Source of the DNA: Candidatus Latescibacterota bacterium
GTDB lineage: Bacteria; Krumholzibacteriota; Krumholzibacteriia; G020349025
Assembly (NCBI GenBank): GCA_020349025.1
Contig: CP070763.1
Coordinates: forward strand, 3,525,479 to 3,589,478
DNA length: 64,000 bases
Reading direction: 5' to 3'
The translations under genes were made by a program, and so were the position numbers. The notes beneath the pieces were generated by a model, which was not told the DNA's origin, did no database searches, and worked only from the letters and a program-made list of their open reading frames with translations. Positions 32,839 through 41,701 of the stretch are shown piece by piece (positions within the stretch are counted from its first letter, which is position 1; every line of letters begins with the position of its first letter).

Positions 32839-32872
32839 GATCTCCCTCTCGGGCTCGAGCGCTGTGTGACAC

Positions 32873-33373
32873 TCACCTTTGCGTACCGGCGCGCGCGTCC
32901 TGCAGAAAACGGTAGACGTTCTCCGGGACGAAGTCGCGCACATCCCCTCCCAGCGAGTAGATCTCGCGAACCAGCGAGCTCGAAATGCACGTGTTGCGAT
33001 CGCTCGGCATGAAGAAGATGGTCTCGAACTGCGGGTGCAGACGTCGGTTCGCCTGTGCCTGTTGAAATTCGTACTCGAAGTCGGTCATCGAGCGCAATCC
33101 CTTGGCGACCGCCGTGATGCCGAGTGCGCCATATTCGGAGGCCAGAAGTCCACTGAAGGAACGGACGTCCACCTGGCTCAAGTCCGCGCAGGCGCCGCGC
33201 GCAAGATCGCAGCGCGTCTCGAGCGACAGCAGCGGCGCCTTCTTGGCGGAACCCGCAACCGCAACGATCACAGAGTCGAACAGCGCGCACGCTCTGTGCA
33301 CGATGTCGAGATGTCCGTTTGTGATGGGATCGAACGTGCCCGGATAGAGCACGACGCGATCACGACGCGTCAT
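32873..33373 (-). CDS. coaD: Phosphopantetheine adenylyltransferase
   Basis: Catalyses the penultimate step of coenzyme A synthesis, converting 4'-phosphopantetheine plus ATP to dephospho-CoA. The 166 residues match the family. The (H/T)xGH nucleotidyltransferase motif is PGTFDPITNGHLDIV near the start, with FEYEFQQAQANRRL, and the ISSSLVREI motif near 130. ATG at 33373 has GAGGAGG upstream and overlaps the rsmD end by 14 bases, as is common for the rsmD-coaD pair. Confidence 0.97.
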   Translation of the reverse strand: MTRRDRVVLYPGTFDPITNGHLDIVHRACALFDSVIVAVAGSAKKAPLLSLETRCDLARGACADLSQVDVRSFSGLLASEYGALGITAVAKGLRSMTDFEYEFQQAQANRRLHPQFETIFFMPSDRNTCISSSLVREIYSLGGDVRDFVPENVYRFLQDARAGTQR

Positions 33374-33932
33374 CGCTCGCCTCCTCACGAACCCAGAAAT
33401 CTACTGCCGTGTCTCCAAAAAGCCGCGTGCGCCACGCACGGAATCCGTTCGGCGCCTCGACGCTGCAAGAGCGTCGGCGCTGCAGGACGAAGCACCCCCC
33501 CGGACGCAAGCCGGACGTGGGCAACGCCGCCGCCAACGCCCGTTCGAGATCCGCGTCGTAGGGTGGATCGGCGAGCACCACGTCGAAGACCCGATGCGCC
33601 GAGCTGCGCAGGTAGCGTACGGCGTCGCCCGCAATCACTTCGACCTCCCGCTCCAACTCGAGACGCTTGACGTTGCTTGCAATCACCTGTCTGGCCCGAC
33701 TCGACTGTTCGACGAGGACCACGACGGCGGCACCTCTGGAGCACGCCTCCAGACCCAAGTTTCCCGTTCCGGCGAACAGGTCGAGGACGCGCCCACCGGG
33801 AATCCAGGCCTGCAGCACATTATATATGGACTCCTTCATGCGGTCGGCGGTCGGCCGCAGCCATCGACCCTCCGGGGCCTCCAGGCGCCGCCCTCGGAAG
33901 CGTCCCGCAACGATGCGCAACCTCGGTTTCAA
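33360..33932 (-). CDS. rsmD: 16S rRNA (guanine966-N2)-methyltransferase
   Basis: Methylates G966 of 16S rRNA. It has 190 residues with the SAM-binding motif VLDLFAGTGNLGLEA, the catalytic DPPYDADLE (DPPY motif) and the N-terminal LRPTADRMKESIYNVL typical of RsmD. The start is TTG 33932, which overlaps the aroK stop as TTGA; a G-rich stretch (GCGGGGGA) lies upstream and the protein then begins LKPRLRIVAGRFRGR as in homologues. It is followed by coaD with a 14-base overlap. Confidence 0.94.
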   Translation of the reverse strand: MKPRLRIVAGRFRGRRLEAPEGRWLRPTADRMKESIYNVLQAWIPGGRVLDLFAGTGNLGLEACSRGAAVVVLVEQSSRARQVIASNVKRLELEREVEVIAGDAVRYLRSSAHRVFDVVLADPPYDADLERALAAALPTSGLRPGGCFVLQRRRSCSVEAPNGFRAWRTRLFGDTAVDFWVREEASDDAS

Positions 33933-34447
33933 CGCGCATCCCCCGCCTTGAGCAAGCGCACGATCTCGCGGAAGGAGGCATCGCAAGTCTCCGGATGCGT
34001 GCGCACCACCGCGTGCGCGGCAGCGCGATAGAGCGGTTCACGGCGCACCCAGCGCCGACGCCACTCCTCCGGGTCGTCGAGGAGGGGACGTCGCCTGCGC
34101 GTGCGCGTCAGGCGGTCGACCGACGCTTGTGGATCGGCACGGAGCCAGATCACGCGACCCAACCTGCGCAGGAGCGGGGCCGCCTCGGCGCTCTCGACGA
34201 TGCCGCCCCCGGTCGCGACGACACAGCGCTCGGGGCGCGCCTCCACCAGCTCGCGCAGGCACTCCAGCTCCAGGCGCCGGAAAGCCGGCTCACCCTCTTG
34301 CGCCATGATGTCCCGGATCGACCGGCGCGAAGTCTGCTCCAGGTGCTCGTCGAGATCGACGAGTTGAAACCCGAAGTGTTCGGCGAGCCGGCGACCGAGC
34401 GTGCTCTTGCCGCTCCCCATGAATCCGATCAGGACGATCGGCTCCAG
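33929..34447 (-). CDS. aroK: Shikimate kinase, apparently initiated at CTG
   Basis: Phosphorylates shikimate in the aromatic amino acid pathway. It has 172 residues, the family size. The P-loop GFMGSGKST lies near residues 9-17, with DLDEHLEQ for shikimate binding, ATGGGIV, and the LID segment RTRRRRPLL. The usual ATG in the P-loop is internal and would delete the first strand. The only sensible start is CTG at 34447, seven bases after a perfect AGGAGG. It overlaps the 3' end of aroC by 19 bases, so translation may be coupled. It ends in a TTGA overlap with rsmD. Confidence 0.94.
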   Translation of the reverse strand: MEPIVLIGFMGSGKSTLGRRLAEHFGFQLVDLDEHLEQTSRRSIRDIMAQEGEPAFRRLELECLRELVEARPERCVVATGGGIVESAEAAPLLRRLGRVIWLRADPQASVDRLTRTRRRRPLLDDPEEWRRRWVRREPLYRAAAHAVVRTHPETCDASFREIVRLLKAGDAR

Positions 34448-35616
34448 CGCTCGACCTCCTGCATGTAGCGCTGCCAACTGGCGATGACGTCTTCGATCGA
34501 GTCGCCGGCGAACTTCTCCAACCAGGCGTCGGCGAGCACGAAGGCCACCATGGCCTCGGCGACAACGCCACAGGCGGGCACGGCGCACACGTCGCTGCGC
34601 TCGACCGCGGCACGTGACGCTTCCCCACTCCGCAGGTCGACCGTCTCGAGCGGTTTCATCAGCGTGGAAAGCGGCTTCATCGCAGCGCGAACGACGAGTG
34701 GTTCACCGTTGGTGACTCCCCCCTCGAGACCCCCGGCGCGATTGCTTCGACGCCGCAGCCGACCGCCTGGATCGCGCGATACCTCGTCGTGCACCTGGGA
34801 GCCGCGTCGAGTCGCGTGCGCGAACGCCTCTCCGATTTCGCAACCTTTCACCGCGGGGATGCTGAGAAGAGCATGCCCCAGTCGAGCGTCCAGCTTGCGG
34901 TCCCAGTGCACGTGACTGCCAATCCCCGCAGGCAGGCCGAGCGCGATGACCTCCACGACGCCTCCGAGCGTGTCGCCATCGCGGCGCGCGGACTCGATCT
35001 CCGCCACCATCGGCTCGTACGCCTGCGCGTCGAGAAGCGCAAGATCGTTCGCGGCGCTGCGGGCGCGCACCTCGTCGTAGGCGACATCTTCCGGGACACG
35101 CAGCGACACCTGCAGCGCACCGATCGAGCGCGTGTGGCCGACGACGTCGACACCGAAGACGCCCAGGAGCTGGCGCGCCACGCTACCGACGGCGACGCGG
35201 GCCGCGGTCTCGCGCGCACTGGCACGCTCGAGCACGTTGCGCAGGTCCATGAAACGATGCTTGGCGCCACCCGCCAGGTCGGCGTGGCCAGGTCGTGGGG
35301 CGGTCACGACCCGCTGAGGCGGCTCGGGTGGAGTGCCGAAGGGAGCCATGATCGACTCCCAGTTGCGGTGATCGAGATTCGCGATCTGGACCGCGATCGG
35401 GCTCCCGAGCGTGCGGCCATGTCGGACCCCGGCCGTGAACTGGGCGCGGTCCTTCTCGATCGTCATGCGGCCGCCACGCCCGTAGCCGCCCTGGCGGCGG
35501 CGCAGCTCGGCGTCCACGGCGGCAAGATCCAGCTCCAGGCCGGCTGGAACGCCATCCAGAATCGCGCTCAAACCGGGTCCGTGCGACTCGCCCGACGTCA
35601 GGAAGCGCAGCGCCAT
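34429..35616 (-). CDS. aroC: Chorismate synthase
   Basis: Final enzyme of the shikimate pathway; converts EPSP to chorismate with reduced FMN. It has 395 residues, the length of the longer AroC forms. Signatures are GESHGPGLSAILDGVPAG near the N-terminus, the APRPGHADLAGGAKH stretch and RASARETAARVAVG, plus TNGEPLVVRAAMKP near 300. ATG at 35616 starts MALRFLTSGESHG, as in homologues. It is the first gene of the aroC-aroK-rsmD-coaD-aminotransferase run and lies beyond the pilQ terminator. Confidence 0.97.
   Translation of the reverse strand: MALRFLTSGESHGPGLSAILDGVPAGLELDLAAVDAELRRRQGGYGRGGRMTIEKDRAQFTAGVRHGRTLGSPIAVQIANLDHRNWESIMAPFGTPPEPPQRVVTAPRPGHADLAGGAKHRFMDLRNVLERASARETAARVAVGSVARQLLGVFGVDVVGHTRSIGALQVSLRVPEDVAYDEVRARSAANDLALLDAQAYEPMVAEIESARRDGDTLGGVVEVIALGLPAGIGSHVHWDRKLDARLGHALLSIPAVKGCEIGEAFAHATRRGSQVHDEVSRDPGGRLRRRSNRAGGLEGGVTNGEPLVVRAAMKPLSTLMKPLETVDLRSGEASRAAVERSDVCAVPACGVVAEAMVAFVLADAWLEKFAGDSIEDVIASWQRYMQEVERWSRSS
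34445..34460 (-). promoter_or_regulatory. Shine-Dalgarno and CTG start codon of aroK
   Basis: Minus strand AGGAGG at 34460-34455, seven bases, then CTG at 34447-34445, all inside the end of aroC. No ATG, GTG or TTG in frame offers a full-length kinase. Confidence 0.7.
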
Positions 35617-35703
35617 TCACGGACCTCCGCGTGCAGACCTGCGGTTGAGCCTAGGGAACGCGCACGACGCGCGCAAGCAGACTGGGGAAGCGCATGCGAG
35701 CGT

Positions 35704-35739
35704 CGAAAACGCAAACGGCGCCCACCGAGTGGGCGCCGT
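35704..35739 (-). terminator. Rho-independent terminator of the pilMNOPQ operon
   Basis: An 11-bp perfect stem (ACGGCGCCCAC/GTGGGCGCCGT) with a 3-base loop, followed on the minus strand by T-rich TTTGCGTTTTC. It starts 25 bases past the pilQ stop and separates the pilus operon from aroC. Confidence 0.88.
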
Positions 35740-35764
35740 CTGGAGTGTGGAGCGGTGTGTCGGA

Positions 35765-37849
35765 TCAGCGCGGTTCGACGCCTGAGGTCTCGCCGTTGAG
35801 GCTCACGTCCGCTTCGATCAAGCGCGGCGTCACGAAGATGATCAGCTCGCGTTTGTCGTGTGAGCGGTTGCGGCTGCCGAACATCCACCCGAGTCCGGGA
35901 AGATCCTGAAGCACAGGAATCCCCACCTTGACCTCCGACTCGACGTCGCGGATGAGCCCGCCGATGATCGCGGTCTCGCCATCTTCGACGATGACGCGCG
36001 TGTCGGCTTCGCTCGTGTTGATGATGACGCCACCCTGCACGGTCGCCTGCGAGGAGAGTTCGCTCACCTCGGGATGCAGGTCGAGCGTGATGGTGCGATC
36101 GGAGTTCACATGCGGCGTGACGCGCATCTGGATCCCCACCGTGGTCAGCTGCGTGATGGCGTTTCCTGCTTCGTCCGCAACGATCAGCGGGATCTTGGCG
36201 CCGACGAGGATCTTCGCCTCGCGGTTGTTGACCGTGGTGATGTTCGGGTTCGAGACGATGTTCGCACGCTGGGTCCGTGCCAGGGCATCGAGCATCATGT
36301 CGAGCTGTGCCCACGACTGCACGGTCCCCACACGGATTCCACCGACCGCCCCAGGAGTCGGAGCGTTGACTCCAGCACCGCCGATGAACTCCCCAGCGGT
36401 CAAGTTGGTGATCGACCAGTTGATGCCGAGGTTTTCGCTGTCGTCGGCCGACACGTCGACGAGCTTCGAGACGATCTCCACCTGCGGCGTTCGGCTATCG
36501 AGCTCGCGCGCCATCTGGGCGATCATCTGCACCTTATTGGGGATGTCGCTGACGATGAGCGAGTTCGTGCGCTGGTCCACCTGCATGCGACCACGAGGCG
36601 TCTTCATTTCCTGCAGCGCGCCCTTCAGCTCGCCGGCGTCGGCGAAGTGCAGCGGCACGATCTCGGTGACGATCGGCAGCAGATCATCGCGCTTGCGCTC
36701 CGCTGCCTTCTCCTCGAGCTCCTCGGTGCGGATCTTGGCGAGCTCACCGACGCGAATGATGCCGTTCTCCTCGACGTAACCGTATCCGTGCGCCTTGAGG
36801 ATCGAGGCCAGCGCGTCGCGCCACGGCGCATCCTGGATGCGGGCGCTGACTTCACCCTGCACCTCTTTCGCCGCAATGATGTTGCGACCCGAGTAGTCTG
36901 CGAGCGTCCGCAGCACGGTGCGGATGTCTGCACCCTGCAGATCCAGGTTGATGCGTCGGCCGCGCGTCTCCTGCATGACGACGGGTGGTGTGTCTGGAGT
37001 CGTGTCCTCGCGCATCGCGAAGAAATCGCTCTGCAAGCGTGGGGATGCGCTCGTCTGCCGCGCCGGCTCCGGCGTCTTCACCGGGGCCGACTCACCCTTC
37101 GATACCCGCGCACTCGACTGCGTCGGCGTGGCCATGGCCGGGGGCAAGCTCGGCGCCGGCTCCGCGGGCGGAGCGACGTCGGGCACCGGTTTCATCTCGG
37201 CCATCGCGTCCCGGCTGGCGTCGATGAACGCCTCCGCCTCGGCAACCTTCTCCGGTTGCGCGACGACGGGCGGCTCCGCCACGACGGGCGCCTCGGCGCT
37301 CGGCATCTCCGGCATCGGAGCGGCTGCGTCTTCGACTGCCGTCGACATCGCCATGTCCTGGACCCGTGGCTCGGCGCTCGACGACGCCGTCACGGTCTTG
37401 GTCCCCGGCGTATTCTCGAGAACGACGTCGGGAGCGGGAAAGGCGGATGCACCCGCGGTCGGCATGACGACCAGAACCAGCTTGTCGCCGACCCGTTCCA
37501 CTTTGTGGGTCGATGGCTGGCGCAGGTCCGCGACCAGCCGCGTCACCATCTCGGGCTCACTCGCGAACTGCGCGAGGCGGAGCTGCCGCACCGGTCCGCC
37601 CGGGACACTACGCAATCCGACCTTGACGTCGTTCTTCACACCCACCAGATCGAGCACGACCCGATCCGGGTTCGGCAGCGTGAAGGACTTGTGAGAGACC
37701 TCACCCTGGAGATCCATGACGATACGGGTGCCGTCTCCGACGCCGCGAATCTCCACCTCTTTGAGGCTCTTTGCGGACACGGCCGTGGTCACCAGCAGCC
37801 ACAGGCCGGCCAGTACTGCGACCCGCATTCCGTGTGCTCGCTGAGTCAT
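35765..37849 (-). CDS. pilQ: Type IV pilus secretin PilQ
   Basis: Outer-membrane secretin through which the pilus passes. It has 694 residues: signal peptide (VAVLAGLWLLVTTAVSA), an AMIN peptidoglycan-binding domain (about 30-130, FTLPNPDRVVLDLVGV), a Pro/Ala-rich linker (about 130-290), STN/N0 (ADIRTVLRTLADYSGRNII), N1 (IVPLHFADAGELKGALQEM) and the secretin barrel (VEIVSKLVDVSADDSENLG, VGAKIPLIV, FVTPRLIEADV). One AMIN domain is visible where many PilQs have two. ATG at 37849 has GAGGAGC upstream. It is last in pilMNOPQ, five bases after pilP, followed by a terminator. Confidence 0.96.
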   Translation of the reverse strand: MTQRAHGMRVAVLAGLWLLVTTAVSAKSLKEVEIRGVGDGTRIVMDLQGEVSHKSFTLPNPDRVVLDLVGVKNDVKVGLRSVPGGPVRQLRLAQFASEPEMVTRLVADLRQPSTHKVERVGDKLVLVVMPTAGASAFPAPDVVLENTPGTKTVTASSSAEPRVQDMAMSTAVEDAAAPMPEMPSAEAPVVAEPPVVAQPEKVAEAEAFIDASRDAMAEMKPVPDVAPPAEPAPSLPPAMATPTQSSARVSKGESAPVKTPEPARQTSASPRLQSDFFAMREDTTPDTPPVVMQETRGRRINLDLQGADIRTVLRTLADYSGRNIIAAKEVQGEVSARIQDAPWRDALASILKAHGYGYVEENGIIRVGELAKIRTEELEEKAAERKRDDLLPIVTEIVPLHFADAGELKGALQEMKTPRGRMQVDQRTNSLIVSDIPNKVQMIAQMARELDSRTPQVEIVSKLVDVSADDSENLGINWSITNLTAGEFIGGAGVNAPTPGAVGGIRVGTVQSWAQLDMMLDALARTQRANIVSNPNITTVNNREAKILVGAKIPLIVADEAGNAITQLTTVGIQMRVTPHVNSDRTITLDLHPEVSELSSQATVQGGVIINTSEADTRVIVEDGETAIIGGLIRDVESEVKVGIPVLQDLPGLGWMFGSRNRSHDKRELIIFVTPRLIEADVSLNGETSGVEPR

Positions 37850-37854
37850 GCTCC

Positions 37855-38334
37855 TCACTCCTCACGCTGCAGACGAAGGGTTACCCGGCTCGTATGGCCG
37901 AAAACGCTCAATCGTGCGACCAGTTGTTCCTCTGTCACCGAAACGACACTGCCGTTCCGCACCCGATCGCCCGGGCGCAGGTTGTATCCGAAGCCCTGTG
38001 CGTCCTCCACGATCGCCAGGTGCTCCTCATCCTCCCAGAGCACGCCGACGAGTTCAGCGGTGTGCAGGTCAACGAGCTCCTGCAGGCGTGGCTCGAATTC
38101 GCCACCCACGAGGGCACGGAACGGGTCACGCGTACCGAAGGAACTGTAGAAGTATTTCTTCTCGCGCACGCGCTGCGCGCTCAGCGAGGCCCCGCCTCGT
38201 GCCGGCGCGATGACCTCCGTCTCGCGACGCGGCTGCGGCTCGCGCGGCCTTTTGGTCTGGGTGCTGCCCGACTCGGCCCGGACGGACCCCACGAGGAGGA
38301 GCAAAGCCAGACAGAAAACGCTCTGTGTTCTCAA
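37855..38334 (-). CDS. pilP: Type IV pilus inner-membrane lipoprotein-type protein PilP
   Basis: Periplasmic connector between the PilN/PilO platform and the PilQ secretin. It has 159 residues with signal VFCLALLLLVGSVRA, an unstructured basic region, then the PilP beta-sandwich domain (FGTRDPFRALVGG, LVGVLWEDEEHLAIVED, GYNLRPGDRV). There is no lipobox cysteine after the signal, although E. coli-type PilP is a lipoprotein. It overlaps pilO by four bases (ATGA). Confidence 0.93.
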   Translation of the reverse strand: MRTQSVFCLALLLLVGSVRAESGSTQTKRPREPQPRRETEVIAPARGGASLSAQRVREKKYFYSSFGTRDPFRALVGGEFEPRLQELVDLHTAELVGVLWEDEEHLAIVEDAQGFGYNLRPGDRVRNGSVVSVTEEQLVARLSVFGHTSRVTLRLQREE

Positions 38335-39026
38335 TGCGATCTCCCCCCCATCTGCGCAGCCGCGGCGCGCGGCTTCGGGCGCTGGATCTTGCGGCCCTGC
38401 TGCTCGGCAGGCGGTGCCTGCATCGGCGTGGCGGCAGGATCGCGTAGCGAGTACGCCGTCGCGGTGAAGTTCGCGGTCAGCACGTGCTCGCCGCGTCCGG
38501 CCTCGTCGGCCTCCTCACGCTCCCTCTCTTCGTAACCGTCGAGTTGGAGCCCCGAGACGTTGACGAGCCGGGACAGATTCGCCAGCCGCGAGAGGAAGAT
38601 GCCGAGCTGGTGGTAACCGCAGGCCACCTGCACTTCGATCGGGTTCTCGTTGTAGAACTCCTGCGGTCTCGGAGCCTCCGGCTTGAAGAGCTCGAAGTGC
38701 ACACCCGCCTGCTCCCCCGCCTGCGTGATCTGCGTCAGCAGGAGCGCGATCTCCTTGTCGCTCGGAAGCAGCTCCTGTGCTTCCTCCCAGCGCCGTTGCA
38801 GATCGGCATACTCGCGCTCCAGCCTCGGCAGGTTCCCGATCGTGCGACGCGCCTTTTCGAGCTCTGCGGTCAGCTCCTCGTGCTCCGTCTCGAGCTTCGA
38901 GATCTCCTCCGAACGGCGCGAGTAGCCGAACGGCAGGAGGTCGGAGATGAAGAAGGCCCACAGGATCGTCACACTCGCGAACGCCGTGAGCAGGATCTTC
39001 TGGATGCGTGGATCCCGTAGCGACAT
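38331..39026 (-). CDS. pilO: Type IV pilus alignment-complex protein PilO
   Basis: Inner-membrane protein that pairs with PilN. 231 residues: one transmembrane helix (KILLTAFASVTILWAFFIS), a coiled coil (SEEISKLETEHEELTAELEK), then a ferredoxin-like periplasmic domain (LLLTQITQAGEQAGVHFELF, PIEVQVACGYHQLGIFLSRL). A basic, Gln/Pro-rich tail follows (about 195-231). It shares ATGA with pilP and lies 19 bases after pilN. Confidence 0.94.
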   Translation of the reverse strand: MSLRDPRIQKILLTAFASVTILWAFFISDLLPFGYSRRSEEISKLETEHEELTAELEKARRTIGNLPRLEREYADLQRRWEEAQELLPSDKEIALLLTQITQAGEQAGVHFELFKPEAPRPQEFYNENPIEVQVACGYHQLGIFLSRLANLSRLVNVSGLQLDGYEEREREEADEAGRGEHVLTANFTATAYSLRDPAATPMQAPPAEQQGRKIQRPKPRAAAAQMGGRSH

Positions 39027-39045
39027 GGTTCCTCCGTGAGTGCGA

Positions 39046-39606
39046 TCAGGGCTGCGCGTTCGAGAACAACGTGAACTTCACGACCTCGATGTCGTCCATG
39101 TCGCCCTCTTCGGCGATGTCGAGGTCGACTTGCGTCCAGCGATCCGCCGATTCCAGGTTTTGCATGAATCGGGCGACGATGAAGTTCGAGAAGGTCACTC
39201 CATCGATCTGGAAGCGACGCTCGCTGAGCTCCTCGACCTGAGTCACCCACATGTTCTGCGGCATGCTCTTGGTGAGCTCGTCGAGCAACTGCACACGGTA
39301 GTAGCGCTGTCGATCCAGCTTCGCCACGATGTCGAGGTGCGAGCGCACTTCCTCGCGCTTCTGTGTGATCTGCCGGATCTGCTCGAGCTGCGGCTTGTAG
39401 CTCTCCGCCTCCCGGCGAGCGCTGACGATCTCCTCCTGCAACTTCGAGATCTTCCGGCTCTGAATGGTCGATACCGTGGCCACGGTGACCACGAGGGCAA
39501 CCAGCACCGCGAACGGCACGACGGCGCCCACCTGGGGAATCTTGAGCGCGGGCAGCTTGCGCCGCCGCACGCGTTCTTCCTGTGGAAGCAGATTGATCCG
39601 GATCAC
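39046..39606 (-). CDS. pilN: Type IV pilus alignment-complex protein PilN
   Basis: Inner-membrane partner of PilM (via its short cytoplasmic N-terminus) and PilO. 186 residues: the N-terminal IRINLLPQEER is the INLLP motif that binds PilM, followed by a transmembrane helix (VVPFAVLVALVVTVATVST), a coiled coil and a small periplasmic domain. The start is GTG 39606, seven bases after GGAG; the 12 upstream codons belong to the pilM end region. It is four bases after pilM. Confidence 0.95.
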   Translation of the reverse strand: MIRINLLPQEERVRRRKLPALKIPQVGAVVPFAVLVALVVTVATVSTIQSRKISKLQEEIVSARREAESYKPQLEQIRQITQKREEVRSHLDIVAKLDRQRYYRVQLLDELTKSMPQNMWVTQVEELSERRFQIDGVTFSNFIVARFMQNLESADRWTQVDLDIAEEGDMDDIEVVKFTLFSNAQP

Positions 39607-39610
39607 GGTA

Positions 39611-40675
39611 TTACTCCACGCGACGCAGCCCGAGTCCAACACCCACGCTCAGAAGCGGCGCCATCTCCTCCACCGGCTGCGTGGAAAACAGCTCGGGATC
39701 GTAAGAAATGGTGCGCAGCGGATCGAGCACCTCGACCGGCACGTCGTGCCTCTCGGCGAGATGCTTGCGCAACAAAGGCATTTGGGAGCCGCCCCCCGAG
39801 AGCACGATGGCATCCAGCTGTTTGCCACCCTCGCCGCCGCCCCTCAGGTACGCGAAGGAGCGCTCGAGCCCTCCGGAGAGTTCCTCTGCAGCGCGCCCTA
39901 CGACCTCGTCCAAAGTGGCTTCGTCCACGGCGTCGCTCGGCGACTCTGCGGTGAGAATCGTGGAAGCCTCCTCCTGGCCGACGTGGAACTCGCGCTGCAC
40001 ATCTTCGATGAAACGCGAGCGCCCGATCGACAGATCGCGCGTGAACTGCGGCATCCCTTCCTGGATGATGTTCAGATTGGTGACCTCGGCCCCGACATCG
40101 AGCAGACCGACGACGCGCCCCTGCTCGGTCTCGTAGTTCGCCTCGTAGCAGTTCTGCAGCGCGAAGGAATCGAGATCGATGATGCGTGGTTCCAGATTCG
40201 CATCGCGCACGAGGTCCGCGTGCTGATGGATCATCTCTTTCTTCGCGGCGACGAGCAGGACTTGCATCTGATTGCCACCGACGTCCTCGTCCAGAATCTG
40301 GAAATCGAGACTGACGTCGTCGATGTCAAAGGGAACGTGCTGCTCTGCTTCCCAGAATATCGCTTCGCGCGCGTCCTCCTGATCCATGCGATCCATGAGC
40401 ACTTTCTTCACGATGAGCGCGCGACCGTTTACGGCGCTCACCACTTCACGCCCCCGGATCCCAGCCTGTCCGACGCACTCGCGGATGGCGTCGAGAACGA
40501 GCAAACGGTCCATCACTTCTCCGTCGACGATCGCTTCGGGGGGCAGTGGTACAACCCCAAGGCGCTTGAGCGATGGTGCCGAGCGCGAGAAATCGATTTC
40601 GACGACTTTCACGAGGCTCGACCCGATGTCGAGTCCGACGGTGGACTTGGCTTTGCGCGTGAACGAGAACCGCAT
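39611..40675 (-). CDS. pilM: Type IV pilus actin-like ATPase PilM
   Basis: Cytoplasmic actin-like protein that binds PilN and docks the motor. It has 354 residues with the FtsA/PilM nucleotide fold: TVGLDIGSSLVKVVEI (phosphate 1), GLLDVGAEVTNLNIIQEG (phosphate 2), DAIVLSGGGSQMPLLRKHL (adenosine). ATG at 40675 has GGAGGCCATA upstream. It is first in pilMNOPQ, behind a sigma-54-like promoter about 130 bases upstream. Confidence 0.96.
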   Translation of the reverse strand: MRFSFTRKAKSTVGLDIGSSLVKVVEIDFSRSAPSLKRLGVVPLPPEAIVDGEVMDRLLVLDAIRECVGQAGIRGREVVSAVNGRALIVKKVLMDRMDQEDAREAIFWEAEQHVPFDIDDVSLDFQILDEDVGGNQMQVLLVAAKKEMIHQHADLVRDANLEPRIIDLDSFALQNCYEANYETEQGRVVGLLDVGAEVTNLNIIQEGMPQFTRDLSIGRSRFIEDVQREFHVGQEEASTILTAESPSDAVDEATLDEVVGRAAEELSGGLERSFAYLRGGGEGGKQLDAIVLSGGGSQMPLLRKHLAERHDVPVEVLDPLRTISYDPELFSTQPVEEMAPLLSVGVGLGLRRVE

Positions 40676-40802
40676 TATGGCCTCCGGACGTGTCGCGCTG
40701 CAGCGGCACGTCATGCATCCTGCATTCTTCTCGATTCCGGACGCCGCGCGACGCGATCGCGCGCGCCGACTTCGACTGTCCATGTTCGGAGACCCACGTA
40801 CC

Positions 40803-40817
40803 GCAAAGGTTGTGCCA
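40803..40817 (-). promoter_or_regulatory. Sigma-54-type promoter of pilMNOPQ
   Basis: Minus strand TGGCAC-N5-TTGC, exact to the -24/-12 consensus in both elements and spacing. Transcription should start near 40791, about 115 bases before pilM. PilR, a sigma-54 activator, is encoded in the same cluster. Confidence 0.75.
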
Positions 40818-40936
40818 TGGACCGACGAGACACAGCGCAGGATTCGACGCCATCCTGAGCCGCGACACGCCGTGGCTCGCCGATCCGCGTGAGTCTCACG
40901 GGAGGCAAGGAACTCAAGAACGCGCTGCGACTTCCG

Positions 40937-41701
40937 TCAGCGACGCAGAAGTGAGGCGTACCAGAAGGCGAGCGACTCGCCAAAGAAAAGGCTGAGAGCC
41001 GCACTCGCCGCCAGAAAGGTGCCGAAGGCCACCATGCTCTTGCGCGTACCGCCGCGCGCCACGACCCAGACGCCGTAGATCGACCCCAGCACGGAGGCAA
41101 GGAAGATGATGAAGAGCACGTGAATGGGGCCGAGGAAAGCGCCGATCATTCCAGCCAGCTTGACGTCGCCGAAGCCCATGCCCTCGGCGCCTCGCATCGC
41201 CTTGTAGGCGGCGGCCACCAACCAGATGAAGCCCGCGCCCGCAACCACGCCGAGAAGGGCTCCCACGAGCCCGAGGGGCAGCACCGTAGCGGCCAGCAAG
41301 ATCCCGAGGCTGAGCGCTCCGAGCGAGAGCTCGTCCGGGATGATCATGTGCTCCCAATCGATCCATGCGATCGCCAGCAGCGTCGCCAGAAAGAGGAAGT
41401 AGATCGTCCCCATCGCCGTCGGGCCGAAACGCTCCAGGCACGCCAGCGCCAGCGCTGCGGTCGCGAGCTCCACGAGCGGGTAGCGCCATGCGATGCGCCC
41501 GCGGCAGCCGGCGCAGCGGCCACGCAGTGCGAGGAACGACAGCAGCGGCACGTTCTCGAACCAGCGCACCGGGCGCCGGCAGTGCGGGCAACGGGAGCGC
41601 CCGAACCAAGGTGATTGATCGCGCGGCAAGCGGTGGATCAACACGTTCAGGAAGCTGCCGAGGATCAGTCCGAGAAGCGCTGCGGGGAGTTGCACACTCA
41701 C
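40937..41701 (-). CDS. pilD: Prepilin peptidase / N-methyltransferase PilD
   Basis: Aspartyl membrane protease that removes the prepilin leader and N-methylates the new N-terminus. It has 254 residues with about eight helices. The catalytic aspartates are in AWIDWEHMIIPDEL and GMGFGDVKLAG. The zinc-binding tetracysteine loop of the methylating form is present as CPHCRRP and CAGCRGR. The N-terminal LGLILGSFLNVLIHRLP is canonical. It overlaps the upstream TPR gene by four bases and is the last gene before the pilM promoter. Confidence 0.96.
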   Translation of the reverse strand: MSVQLPAALLGLILGSFLNVLIHRLPRDQSPWFGRSRCPHCRRPVRWFENVPLLSFLALRGRCAGCRGRIAWRYPLVELATAALALACLERFGPTAMGTIYFLFLATLLAIAWIDWEHMIIPDELSLGALSLGILLAATVLPLGLVGALLGVVAGAGFIWLVAAAYKAMRGAEGMGFGDVKLAGMIGAFLGPIHVLFIIFLASVLGSIYGVWVVARGGTRKSMVAFGTFLAASAALSLFFGESLAFWYASLLRR

